A DNA stretch of 14,344 nucleotides from Candidatus Eiseniibacteriota bacterium (GTDB lineage Bacteria; JAFGKV01). How positions within the stretch are numbered: the stretch's first letter is position 1; the number at the start of each line of letters is the position of its first letter. This document shows positions 1 through 7,402 of the stretch, one piece after another. The translations under genes were made by a program, and so were the position numbers. Location: the NCBI GenBank assembly GCA_025453925.1, contig JALOPK010000056.1, positions 1-14,344 on the forward strand, written 5' to 3'. The notes beneath the pieces are model-generated. The model worked only from the letters and a program-made list of their open reading frames with translations. It searched no databases and was not told where the DNA came from.

Positions 1-99
1 CGAGACCGGAGACGGCGCACTGCGGGGCTCTTCCTGGCGGCGACCCTCCTTATCGGGCCGGGGCTCCTCGGAAACAGCACGAAGCCCCTCTGGGGGCGG
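1..99 (+). repeat. Direct repeat copy A (fragment of the PAP2 gene)
   Basis: These 99 bases are identical to 507-605. The first mismatch is g at 100 against a at 606. The left limit is unknown because the window begins inside the repeat. The bases encode the PAP2-protein segment ending in KPLWGR. Here that segment runs directly into the 3' end of an outer-membrane barrel gene instead of the rest of PAP2. The join lies in a G-rich stretch (tgggggcggg) that both reading frames can use, which suggests microhomology. This is either a real tandem duplication or an assembly product. Confidence 0.95.
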
Positions 100-227
100 G
101 CGTGAAGTTCTTTGTCACCGAGAGTGCTGCCCTGAGGGTCGAATATCGCTTCCGGAACCGGATGGCAGACCCGGAGAACGTGTACAGCCACGGCGTGCTG
201 GTGGGGATGTCCGTCCTCCTTGGGTAG
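93..227 (+). pseudogene. C-terminal remnant of an outer-membrane beta-barrel protein
   Basis: The frame reading GAGVKFFVTESAALRVEYRF and ending at TAG 225-227 looks like the last two or three strands of an OmpA-like or PagL-like barrel: alternating hydrophobic and polar residues, and an aromatic-rich strand of the form RVEYRF followed by a closing strand (SHGVLVGMSVLLG). The final residue is not the usual aromatic. No start codon or upstream strands are present, because the sequence to the left is PAP2-derived and in another frame. The full gene may lie beyond the left edge if this is a tandem duplication. The barrel assignment rests on strand pattern only. Which barrel family it belongs to cannot be said. 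Confidence 0.55.
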
Positions 228-263
228 GCCCGCGCGGACTCGTCTCATCGCCTGCCCCGCGTG

Positions 264-931
264 ATGCGGCGTTCCACCGGACTGATGCCTCGCGTGGTCG
301 CGGTGGGGCTGGCCGCTGCCAGCGTCGCCATCTCGTCGCTCCCCCGGCTCGACATCGCCGCCGCGGCCGCGTTCCACTGCCCGGGCGTGGAGGGGTGGTG
401 CCACAAGAGCGCCCAGCCGTGGGATTGGTTCTACCACTTGGGCCCCCTCCCTGGAGTCGCCTGCGGCGTGGCGGGCCTGGGCCTTTCCGTCGTCGGGGCC
501 GTCCGGCGAGACCGGAGACGGCGCACTGCGGGGCTCTTCCTGGCGGCGACCCTCCTTATCGGGCCGGGGCTCCTCGGAAACAGCACGAAGCCCCTCTGGG
601 GGCGGAGATCGTGCAGTTCGGCGGGCAGCGGCAGTACCAGCCGGTCTGGCGTCCCGCCCCCGGGAGGCGCGGCACCTCCTTCCCTTCCGGCCATGTGGCG
701 ACCGCCTTCTCCCTTGGTTCGCCGGCGCTGCTGACGGCTCACCCGGCGGCTCGGGCGGCCATCATCGCGGGATCCTTGGTCTACGGGTGCCTCATGGGTA
801 TGGCTCGCATGGCCCAAGGCGCCCATTTCGCTTCTGATGTCGCCTGGTCCGCGACGTTCGCCTGGGTCGCGATCCTGTTGTCGGCGCGATTGACGCTGGA
901 ACGACGCCCTCCCTCCAGCCCAGAGGAGTAG
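264..931 (+). pseudogene. PAP2-superfamily membrane phosphatase, frameshifted
   Basis: This encodes a multi-pass membrane phosphatase of the PAP2 (type 2 phosphatidic acid phosphatase) superfamily, which hydrolyses lipid or isoprenoid phosphates at the outer face of the inner membrane. The first frame, from ATG 264 (or GTG 261), gives a hydrophobic N-terminus and further membrane segments up to KPLWGR near 605. The second frame, from about 605 to TAG 929-931, gives EIVQFGG, the core motif FPSGH, and the last motif ARMAQGAHFASD with its His and Asp. Normal members read KxxxxxxRP here. The RP arginine and proline are missing, and the frame slips by -1 at the same place. The simplest repair is the return of about 11 bases encoding roughly PRPR. 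No ribosome-binding site is obvious, so the start is uncertain. The cause is either a genuine inactivating deletion or a base-calling/assembly error in a GC-rich tract. The gene is convergent with rfbD. Confidence 0.8.
507..605 (+). repeat. Direct repeat copy B (inside the PAP2 gene)
   Basis: This is the second, identical copy of bases 1-99, lying in its native coding context inside the PAP2-type gene. The two copies are 506 bp apart. That spacing equals one unit made of the barrel-gene tail, the intergenic stretch and the 5' part of PAP2. The right-hand edge of identity (605/606) is the exact point at which the PAP2 reading frame shifts. Confidence 0.95.
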
Positions 932-1214
932 TCCACCCCTCGACGTCCGCCGTGTGCCACGGCGGTACTGCCGGCGTGAAGGTCTGGGGTGGTCGCTTGT
1001 GCGACCAGGAGTGCTGCGTTGTCGAACGGCCTCGCACGGCCACGCGCACACGGGAGGGACCCAATGCGTGGGGGCGAATATCCAAGGCGTATCAGCCTCG
1101 GCAAGACTCCTCTGGGCGGGGACTTCCTTTCCGGCCTCAGGGGGCAGTCGCCGCGCATCCACTGCCGTGGATGCGCGTTCTCACGCCATACCGGCTCAGG
1201 CCCCCCTAGATCCG
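932..1214. other. Convergent intergenic region with hairpins
   Basis: This is the space between the end of the PAP2 gene (plus strand) and the end of rfbD (minus strand). I see no convincing gene. It holds three inverted repeats: 947-965 (8-bp stem CCGCCGTG, loop TGC), 990-1007 (7-bp stem TGGTCGC, loop TTGT) and 1152-1177 (11-bp stem, loop TGCC). The first two are not followed by a T-tract. A short frame opening at ATG 1064 has a good GGGAGGG upstream, but it has no recognisable product and runs into the end of rfbD. Confidence 0.6.
1152..1177. terminator. Strong hairpin at the end of the rfbD operon
   Basis: A perfect 11-bp stem (CGCGCATCCAC with GTGGATGCGCG) closes a 4-nt loop, 38 bases past the rfbD stop codon. 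Read on the plus strand it is followed by TTCTC; on the minus strand no T-run follows. Its position between convergent genes suggests a bidirectional transcription terminator or a 3'-end stabilising structure. The missing U-tract on the operon strand keeps confidence moderate. Confidence 0.4.
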
Positions 1215-2084
1215 TCAGTCGGCTCCCCGGCTGGAGCCCGGATTCCCGGAGCCAGACAGGTAGTCCTTCAGGGCCTCGCGCCACGGACGGAAGTCCACGC
1301 CGACCATCTCCCGGTAGGTGAAGGTGCTGAGGCTGGAATAGGCCGGCCGGGGGGCGGGTCTGCCCAACTCCGCGCTGGAGCAGGGCTGAACCTGTTCGGG
1401 GTCGAGGCCGCTCATCTCCAGGGCCGCCCTGGCGAACCCATACCAGGTGGTTTCGCCGGTGTTGACCAAGTGGTACCACCCAGGCGCTTCACGCTCCAGG
1501 AGACGCGACACAGCTTCGGCAACGTCGCGGGCGTAGGTCGGATTCCCGGTCTGGTCGTTCACCACATGGAGCAGGCTCCCTTCCTTCGCCTTCCGGAGGA
1601 CGGTGCCGACGAAATGCCGGCCTCCCTCACCGTAGAGCCACGCCGTGCGGGCGATCATGAACCGGGGAGCCAGGGCTTCGACGTACCGTTCGCCGCCCCA
1701 TTTCGACAGCCCATACACGGAGAGCGGATCGCCATGCTCCCAGGCCTCAATGGGAGTGCGAACCGCCCGCCGGCCGTACACGAAGTCAGTGGAGATGTAG
1801 AGAAGCCCCGCGCCGCAGGCTCGGCAGGCCGCCGCCACGTGACGGGTACCCAGTGCGTTCACGGAGTACGCCTTCCGCGGGTTCAGTTCGCACCCGTCCA
1901 CATCGGTCATCGCGGCGGTGTGGACTACCCAGTGAGGCTGGGCGCCCGCGATGGCGCCGTTCACGACTTCCTGGTCCTCCAGGGAGAAGGCCGGCTCGGT
2001 GAGGGCAACCACATCGTGGTCAGCCAGACGCGCCACCAGGGCGCGGCCCAGCATGCCGTCGGCGCCGGTAATGGCGAACCTCAC
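1215..2084 (-). CDS. rfbD: dTDP-4-dehydrorhamnose reductase
   Basis: A 289-residue short-chain dehydrogenase of the RmlD family, which makes the final NAD(P)H-dependent reduction giving dTDP-L-rhamnose for surface polysaccharide. Visible motifs are the Rossmann loop GADGMLG (residues 7-13), STDFVYG (98-104) and the catalytic YGLSK (124-128). The C-terminus is rich in the family's NTGETTWYGFA-type segment. I chose GTG 2084 as the start: it overlaps the rfbA stop as GTGA, AAGGAAGGA lies about a dozen bases upstream, and translation then begins directly at the first beta strand (VRFAITG). An ATG further upstream would add 29 unrelated residues inside rfbA. It is the last gene of the long minus-strand cluster. 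The dehydratase and epimerase partners (rfbB, rfbC) are not in this window. Confidence 0.92.
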   Translation of the reverse strand: MRFAITGADGMLGRALVARLADHDVVALTEPAFSLEDQEVVNGAIAGAQPHWVVHTAAMTDVDGCELNPRKAYSVNALGTRHVAAACRACGAGLLYISTDFVYGRRAVRTPIEAWEHGDPLSVYGLSKWGGERYVEALAPRFMIARTAWLYGEGGRHFVGTVLRKAKEGSLLHVVNDQTGNPTYARDVAEAVSRLLEREAPGWYHLVNTGETTWYGFARAALEMSGLDPEQVQPCSSAELGRPAPRPAYSSLSTFTYREMVGVDFRPWREALKDYLSGSGNPGSSRGAD

Positions 2085-2821
2085 GCCCGGATATGTCCTT
2101 CCTTCACCCAGCTCGCCACCATGTTGGACGCGCGCAGAAGCGAGTCGAAGGACGTGCCGGCATCGGTCCACCAGCAGTCCAGCACGTCGAAGGTCATGGT
2201 GCCGGTCTCGATGTACCGGTTGTTCACGTCGGTAATCTCCAACTCGCCTCGCTGCGAGGGCTTCAGGGTTGTGATGATGTCGAACACTGAGCTGTCGTAC
2301 ATGTAGATGCCCACCACGGCCAGATCCGATTTCGGATTCGGGGGCTTTTCCTCGATGGCAACCACTCGGTCACCCTGGATGCTCGCCACGCCGAACCGGT
2401 GGGCGTCGGGTACTCGTTTCAGGAAGATCTTGGCGCCCGATGGTTGCTCCTCGAATGCGCGTACCGCCTTCCCGATGGAGCCTCCGATGATGTTGTCGCC
2501 GAGGATCACGATGATCCGGTCGTTTTCGGCGAAGTCATGGGCGAGCGAGAGCGCCTCGGCGATCCCGCCTTCACCTTCCTGGTAGGTGTAGTTCAGATGG
2601 CTCAAGCCAAACTGCTTGCCGTTGCCCAGCAGGCGAAGGAAATCGCCGGCATTGCTCCCTCCGGTGACCACGAGGATGTCGCGGATTCCGGCCTCCACCA
2701 TGGTCTCGATGGGGAAGTAGATCATCGGCCGGTTGTACACGGGAAGCAGGTGCTTGTTGGTGACCTTGGTCAGGGGCATGAGGCGGGTGCCAAGCCCGCC
2801 CGCGAGAACGATGCCCTTCAT
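2081..2821 (-). CDS. rfbA: Glucose-1-phosphate thymidylyltransferase, short form
   Basis: A 246-residue nucleotidyltransferase that condenses dTTP and glucose 1-phosphate to dTDP-glucose, the first step of the dTDP-rhamnose pathway. The signature GGLGTRLMPLT sits at residues 8-18. It is followed by NKHLLPVYNRPMIYFP (substrate lysine region), LGDN near 108-110 (metal-binding Asp) and IEEKP. The protein stops soon after the DAGTSFDSLL segment, so it lacks the extra C-terminal helices of the roughly 290-residue enterobacterial RmlA. It therefore belongs to the short class of sugar nucleotidyltransferases. Its ATG overlaps the upstream stop as ATGA and its stop overlaps rfbD as GTGA, so the pair is probably translationally coupled. 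The exact sugar specificity is inferred from family and from the neighbouring rfbD. Confidence 0.92.
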   Translation of the reverse strand: MKGIVLAGGLGTRLMPLTKVTNKHLLPVYNRPMIYFPIETMVEAGIRDILVVTGGSNAGDFLRLLGNGKQFGLSHLNYTYQEGEGGIAEALSLAHDFAENDRIIVILGDNIIGGSIGKAVRAFEEQPSGAKIFLKRVPDAHRFGVASIQGDRVVAIEEKPPNPKSDLAVVGIYMYDSSVFDIITTLKPSQRGELEITDVNNRYIETGTMTFDVLDCWWTDAGTSFDSLLRASNMVASWVKEGHIRA

Positions 2822-3267
2822 GCGGAGCCTCCATCTGTGGTGGCGGAAGGATAGGTGAGGAGAGGGTCAATCCCCCGTTGATCCAATAGTTCTTCCAAGG
2901 CCCTGAGGGGAGCCTCCTCCCCCAGGACTCTGTGTGCCAGGGCGACGATGGCGTCTAGGGTGTCCGCGCCGAACGAACCGGCCAGTTCCAGGGCCCTGGT
3001 GACCAGCCCGTCTCCCAGAAGCAGTTCGCGCCCACCGGACGAGCCGCGAGCCACCGAAGCCGCCTGGAGGTCGAGCCCGGTTCCGAGACAGGCGAGGATG
3101 GCGCCCAGCCGCGGGGCATCCGTCCTCCGGGGCGGCTGACCGACGGCACGTCGAAACAGTGGGCGGCCACGCTCCAGGGCATTCCGCGCCTCTGAGGCCA
3201 GGGTAGCCAGAGACCCCTCTCCCCACGACGCGGGGCATACGTAGTCCACGGCCTCTTTCCACGTCAT
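2818..3267 (-). CDS. Unknown small alpha-helical protein, faintly prenyl-synthase-like
   Basis: A 149-residue soluble protein, with no signal peptide and no membrane segment. I do not recognise it firmly. The stretch from about residue 80 (GRELLLGDGLVTRALELA) through LAHRVLGEEA resembles the helix of trans-isoprenyl diphosphate synthases that reads LAGDxLLxxALELA. Both aspartate-rich catalytic motifs (DDxxD) are absent and the protein is about half the usual length. If the relationship is real, it is a non-catalytic or degenerate relative. The gene is genuine by context: its ATG overlaps the alaS stop as ATGA (3264-3267), its TGA overlaps the rfbA start as ATGA (2818-2821), and no frameshift is seen. 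Alternatives are a lineage-specific helical regulator or a scaffold for the enzymes beside it. Confidence 0.72.
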   Translation of the reverse strand: MTWKEAVDYVCPASWGEGSLATLASEARNALERGRPLFRRAVGQPPRRTDAPRLGAILACLGTGLDLQAASVARGSSGGRELLLGDGLVTRALELAGSFGADTLDAIVALAHRVLGEEAPLRALEELLDQRGIDPLLTYPSATTDGGSA

Positions 3268-5897
3268 GCCCGACGAATCTCCCCGATCAGGGCCGCTCCC
3301 TCGTGCGGCAGCGACTCGATGACCGCGGACGACTGCGGGCTCAGGCGCGCCCCCGCCTCGGCAAGATGAGGCCGGCCGCCGCCCTTTCCCCCGGCCCGCT
3401 GGGCCAAAGCACTCACGAGCTTGCCGGCGTGTATTCCCTCCGCGACCAGATCATCGGTGACCGCAACCAGGAAATGCACGTCGGAATCGCCGCGTGCCGC
3501 CGCGATCAGCACCGTTCGCAGGTACGAGTTCCTGGCAATGTCTCCGGCTGCCCGCAGCTCGGGGCGCCCCGCGCCTTCGAGCTCAACGACGCCCAGGCGG
3601 ATACCGCCAATGTCGACCGCAGAGTCGAGTGCCCGGCGCGCTGTAGCGGCCGCCGATGCCGCCCGGGCGGCGGCCATCTCAGCCTCCAGGGCCTTCATCC
3701 GTTCCCGGAGTCGCTCGGCCCGATCCACCGGATCGTCCCCCTGGCCGCCGAGGATCTTCGAAATGGCCGTCAGCTGGCGCTCGAGCACGGTAGCGCGATC
3801 CAGCAACGCCATGCCGCTCACCGCCTCGATTCGACGGGTGCCCGCGGCGATGCCGCTCTCAGAGAGGATACGCAAAGGGCCGATCCGCGCCGTGCGATCC
3901 ATGTGCGTACCGCCGCAGAGTTCCATGCTCACGCCGGGCACGGTAATCACGCGAACCGCGTCACCATACTTCTCTCCGAAGAACGCCAGGGCACCGGCCT
4001 CGCGCGCCTCACTAAGCGGTACCTCGGTGCGCACCATGACCGGGCGATCGTCGTTCACCCAGCCATTGACCAGGTTCTCGACGTGAGCGATCTCGTCATC
4101 TTTCATGGGCCCGAAGTGCGTGAAGTCGAACCGCAGTCGCTCGGGGGCCACCAGAGAGCCCGCCTGGCGCACATGCATCCCCAGCACGGCGCGCAACGCT
4201 GCATGAAGCAGGTGGGTTCCCGTGTGATGCGCCTGGACGCGGAACCTGCGACCTTGGTCGACCGTGGCATGCGCGGGCATGCCGGGGCGGAGGATTCCCT
4301 CGCGCACCTTGACCATGCAGGCAAGCCCATCACTCGTCCGAACGGCCTGCTGCACTTCGGCGTCGAATCCTTCGCCGCGGAGCGCCCCCTCATCCGACAC
4401 CTGACCGCCACCCTCGGCGTAGAAGGGGCTTTCCCTGAGCACGACCCAGCCTTCCTCCCCCTGGCTGATGCCCCATTCAGGATCGGTCGAAACTACCTCT
4501 GTTTCGACTTCCAGGGTCTCGTAGCCGACGAAGATGCCCCCGCCGCCCGGTCGCGCCGCGCCACCAACGCCCGTATCTGCTCCCCCGGAGGCGAGGCGTG
4601 AATGCTCGCGCTGCACCTCCATGCGGCGGGTGAAGCCTTCCATGTCGGTGGACAGCCCCTCCTCCCTGGCCATGAGATGCGTGAGGTCCGGCGGGAATCC
4701 GAAGGTATCGTACAACCGGAACACGACATCGCCCGGAATCGTCGTCCCCCCGGTCGATCGCACCTGGGCCGTTTCCCTCCCGAAGAGCGACAGTCCCCTG
4801 TCGAGCGTGGTGGCGAAACTCCGTTCCTCGGCCTCAATCACCGCTGCCACGTGGGGGGCCGCCGGGCTCAGCTCTGGGTAGTCGATCCCCATGGCCGCCA
4901 CCACGGCGGCGGAGAGTTCATGAAGGAACGGGTCTTCAATGCCCAGCTTCCTGCCGTACCGTGCTGCCCGGCGCAGAATCCTCCTGAGCACGTAACCCCG
5001 GCCATCGTTGGAGGGGGTGACCCCGTCGGCAATGGCAAAGGTCAGCGCCCGGACGTGGTCGGCGATCGCGCGGAACGCCACCGGGTCGGTCTCGAACGTG
5101 CGGCTGCCGCCAAGTTTCGCGCTGAGCCGTGCCATGATGGGAGCGAACAGGTCGGTACGATAGTTGCCATCGACCCCTTGCAGCAGGGCCAGAAGACGCT
5201 CAAAACCCATACCCGTGTCGACGCACCGGTTGGACAAAGGCGTCAGACTCCCGTCCGGTTCTCTCCGGAACTGGATGAAGACCAGATTCCACAACTCGAT
5301 CCACCGGCGAAACCTCGGATCATTGGGACCCGCAGCGGGGTAATCCGGCCCGAGGCCCGGCCCGAGATCATAGTGGATCTCCGTGCAGGGACCGCACGGC
5401 CCCACTTCCCCCATCTCCCAGAAGTTGTCCTTGTCACCGAAGGTCAGTACTCGGGTGGGGGAAATGCCGGAGATCTTCGGCCACAGGTCCCGCGCCTCAT
5501 CATCACTGGTATGGACCGTGGCCCAAAGCCGGTTCGGATCAAGTCCGACCTCTTTGGTGAGGTAGTTCCACGCGAACTCGATCGCCTCGGCCTTGTAGTA
5601 GTCGGCGAAGGACCAGTTCCCGAGCATCTCGAAGAACGTGTGATGGTGCTCGTCCGTGCCTACTTCTTCCAGATCATTGTGCTTGCCCGACACCCTCAGG
5701 CACTTCTGCACCGTTGCGACCCTGGGAGCGGGAGATGCCATCTCGCCGAGGAGAACTCCCTTGAACTGGTTCATCCCGGCATTGGCGAACAGCAGCGTGG
5801 GGTCATCCTGGGGCACCAGAGACGAGCCGGGGATCACTAGGTGGTTCACCCCTCTGAAGAACTCGAGAAAGCCTGTCCGCAACTCATGGCTCGTCAT
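3264..5897 (-). CDS. alaS: Alanyl-tRNA synthetase
   Basis: An 877-residue class II synthetase that charges tRNA-Ala and edits mischarged Ser/Gly. The length is normal for the family. In order: the catalytic core with FANAGMNQFK (38-47) and DEHHHTFFEMLGNWSF (82-97); class II motif 3 GRGYVLRRILRRA (299-311); the second-domain motif PFYAEGGGQVSD (491-502); zinc ligands of the editing domain HxxxH (H558, H562) and CGGTH (C661, H665); and a C-terminal DHHA1-type segment GGKGGGRPHLAEAG. The start at ATG 5897 is preceded by GGAGGAG at good spacing and gives the standard N-terminus [14 protein letters not shown]. The frame stays open upstream, but that extension is only antisense-like arginine-rich sequence. 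It begins inside the last 14 bases of recX. A cognate tRNA-Ala(CGC) gene lies upstream at the head of the cluster. Confidence 0.97.
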   Translation of the reverse strand: MTSHELRTGFLEFFRGVNHLVIPGSSLVPQDDPTLLFANAGMNQFKGVLLGEMASPAPRVATVQKCLRVSGKHNDLEEVGTDEHHHTFFEMLGNWSFADYYKAEAIEFAWNYLTKEVGLDPNRLWATVHTSDDEARDLWPKISGISPTRVLTFGDKDNFWEMGEVGPCGPCTEIHYDLGPGLGPDYPAAGPNDPRFRRWIELWNLVFIQFRREPDGSLTPLSNRCVDTGMGFERLLALLQGVDGNYRTDLFAPIMARLSAKLGGSRTFETDPVAFRAIADHVRALTFAIADGVTPSNDGRGYVLRRILRRAARYGRKLGIEDPFLHELSAAVVAAMGIDYPELSPAAPHVAAVIEAEERSFATTLDRGLSLFGRETAQVRSTGGTTIPGDVVFRLYDTFGFPPDLTHLMAREEGLSTDMEGFTRRMEVQREHSRLASGGADTGVGGAARPGGGGIFVGYETLEVETEVVSTDPEWGISQGEEGWVVLRESPFYAEGGGQVSDEGALRGEGFDAEVQQAVRTSDGLACMVKVREGILRPGMPAHATVDQGRRFRVQAHHTGTHLLHAALRAVLGMHVRQAGSLVAPERLRFDFTHFGPMKDDEIAHVENLVNGWVNDDRPVMVRTEVPLSEAREAGALAFFGEKYGDAVRVITVPGVSMELCGGTHMDRTARIGPLRILSESGIAAGTRRIEAVSGMALLDRATVLERQLTAISKILGGQGDDPVDRAERLRERMKALEAEMAAARAASAAATARRALDSAVDIGGIRLGVVELEGAGRPELRAAGDIARNSYLRTVLIAAARGDSDVHFLVAVTDDLVAEGIHAGKLVSALAQRAGGKGGGRPHLAEAGARLSPQSSAVIESLPHEGAALIGEIRRA

Positions 5898-6384
5898 GTG
5901 ACGTGCTCCTCCAGTCATCGTGCTCCGGGGTCGTGGACCCCAGCGCGTTTCGCACCGCCCCCCATCCGAATCCACGGGACCGAAGGTGGCGGGCCAGGGC
6001 CTCTTTCCATGCACCGGCTCGCGGGTGACGCGCACTCCACCGGGCAGCCGCGAGCTTCGCCTGCTCCAGCTCCCAGTCGCCGGTGAGCGCGCCAAGACAC
6101 TCATCGATCGTGCCCGGCGCAACGCCTTTGGCGATGAGCTTGGCCCTGAGAAGGGCGGGGCCGGTGCCGCGGCCGGCGGTCTCTCGTTCCAGCAGGAGCC
6201 GGGCGGTCCGGCGGTCGTCTACCAGACCGGTGTCACGGAGACGGGGGAGAATCTCCTCGATCTCGTCGGGCGTAAACCCGCGCACCCTCAGCTTCTGGCG
6301 AAGCTCGCCGGCGGTATGGTCACGCCGGGCCAGAAGGGCCAGGGCCACTTCGCGAATTGGCCTAGGAGGCCGCTTCACCTTCAC
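5884..6384 (-). CDS. recX: Regulatory protein RecX
   Basis: A protein of about 166 residues of the RecX family, a helical three-repeat protein that binds RecA filaments and limits their extension and ATPase. The recognisable core is [20 protein letters not shown], then [23 protein letters not shown], then the second repeat with [17 protein letters not shown]. The C-terminal repeat is short. The start is uncertain. GTG 6384 and GTG 6378 both read into VKVKRPP behind an AGGAG, with a 23-nt or 17-nt overlap with recA. ATG 6423 is in frame but would extend the overlap to 62 nt. Position directly after recA is the usual arrangement and supports the call. Confidence 0.9.
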   Translation of the reverse strand: MKVKRPPRPIREVALALLARRDHTAGELRQKLRVRGFTPDEIEEILPRLRDTGLVDDRRTARLLLERETAGRGTGPALLRAKLIAKGVAPGTIDECLGALTGDWELEQAKLAAARWSARHPRAGAWKEALARHLRSRGFGWGAVRNALGSTTPEHDDWRSTSHDEP

Positions 6385-7399
6385 GGGGCTCCTGCGGTAC
6401 CAACCCCATCTTGACCCTGACAATCTGTTCGAGCTTGGCGGCAGCGTCGGGGTTCTGACGGAGGTAGTCCTTGGCGTTCTCGCGCCCCTGGCCGAGTTTG
6501 AGGTCGCCCCACGAGTACCACGACCCCACCTTCTCGATGATGTTGCAGGTCAGCCCGCAGTCCACCAGATCGCCCTCGCGGGAGATGCCCTGGCCGTAGA
6601 TGATGTCGAACTCCGCCTCGCGGAACGGAGGAGCGACTTTGTTCTTCACCACCTTGACCTTGGTGCGGGAACCGACGACCTCTTCCCCCACCTTGATCGA
6701 AGCGATTCTCCGGATGTCAAGACGTTGACTGGCGTAGAATTTCAGCGCGTTGCCGCCCGTGGTGGTCTCCGGATTGCCGAACATCACGCCGATCTTCATC
6801 CGGATCTGGTTGATGAAGATCGCGCAAGTGTGCGACTTGCTGATGGCAGCCGCGAGTTTGCGCAGCGCCTGGGACATCAGGCGGGCCTGGAGGCCGACGT
6901 GGGCGTCACCCATCTCCCCCTCGATCTCCGCCTTGGGCACCAGCGCCGCCACCGAATCGACGGTCACCACGTCAACCGCGGCGGATCGGACCAACATCTC
7001 CGCGATCTCCAGCGCTTGTTCGCCGGTATCGGGTTGGGAGATGAGGAGGTTGTCGATATCCACCCCCATGCTGTGGGCGTACTTGGCGTCGAACGCGTGC
7101 TCCGCATCAATGAACGCCGCCACGCCGCCGAGTCTCTGTGCGCTCGCGATGACATGCTGGGCGAGCGTCGTCTTGCCCGACGATTCAGGGCCGAAGATCT
7201 CAATGACGCGGCCCCGCGGCACGCCGCCGACCCCCAGCGCGAGGTCAAGTGCCAGCGACCCGGTGGGAATCACGTCCACCTTGACCCGGGCTTGCTGCTC
7301 CCCCAGGCGCATGATGGAGCCCTTGCCGAACTGCCGCTCGATCTGACCGACTGCCATGTCGAGAGCTTTCTTCCGCCCCTCTGCCGGATTCCGTTCCAT
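6362..7399 (-). CDS. recA: Recombinase A
   Basis: The 345-residue strand-exchange ATPase of homologous recombination and SOS induction. Walker A is GPESSGKT (70-77), the catalytic glutamate lies in DAEHAF (98-103), Walker B is in VDVVTVDSV (142-150), and the DNA-binding L2 loop is [15 protein letters not shown] (206-220). The protein is full length and has no intein. AAGGAG sits 8 bases before ATG 7399, and the stop of thpR lies within that same stretch (AAGGAGTGAACGATG). Only three bases separate thpR from recA, so any SOS operator would have to lie in thpR or at the head of the cluster. Confidence 0.98.
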   Translation of the reverse strand: MERNPAEGRKKALDMAVGQIERQFGKGSIMRLGEQQARVKVDVIPTGSLALDLALGVGGVPRGRVIEIFGPESSGKTTLAQHVIASAQRLGGVAAFIDAEHAFDAKYAHSMGVDIDNLLISQPDTGEQALEIAEMLVRSAAVDVVTVDSVAALVPKAEIEGEMGDAHVGLQARLMSQALRKLAAAISKSHTCAIFINQIRMKIGVMFGNPETTTGGNALKFYASQRLDIRRIASIKVGEEVVGSRTKVKVVKNKVAPPFREAEFDIIYGQGISREGDLVDCGLTCNIIEKVGSWYSWGDLKLGQGRENAKDYLRQNPDAAAKLEQIVRVKMGLVPQEPREGEAAS

Positions 7400-7402
7400 C
7401 GT

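Noticed and set aside
1064-1321. Small plus-strand frame with GGGAGGG before ATG 1064
   Set aside because: The translation has no recognisable pattern and runs more than 100 bases into the end of rfbD. The start context alone is not enough.
5898-6122. Upstream extension of alaS by 75 codons
   Set aside because: The family N-terminus and a good ribosome-binding site place the start at 5897; the extension overlaps recX and is arginine-rich noise.
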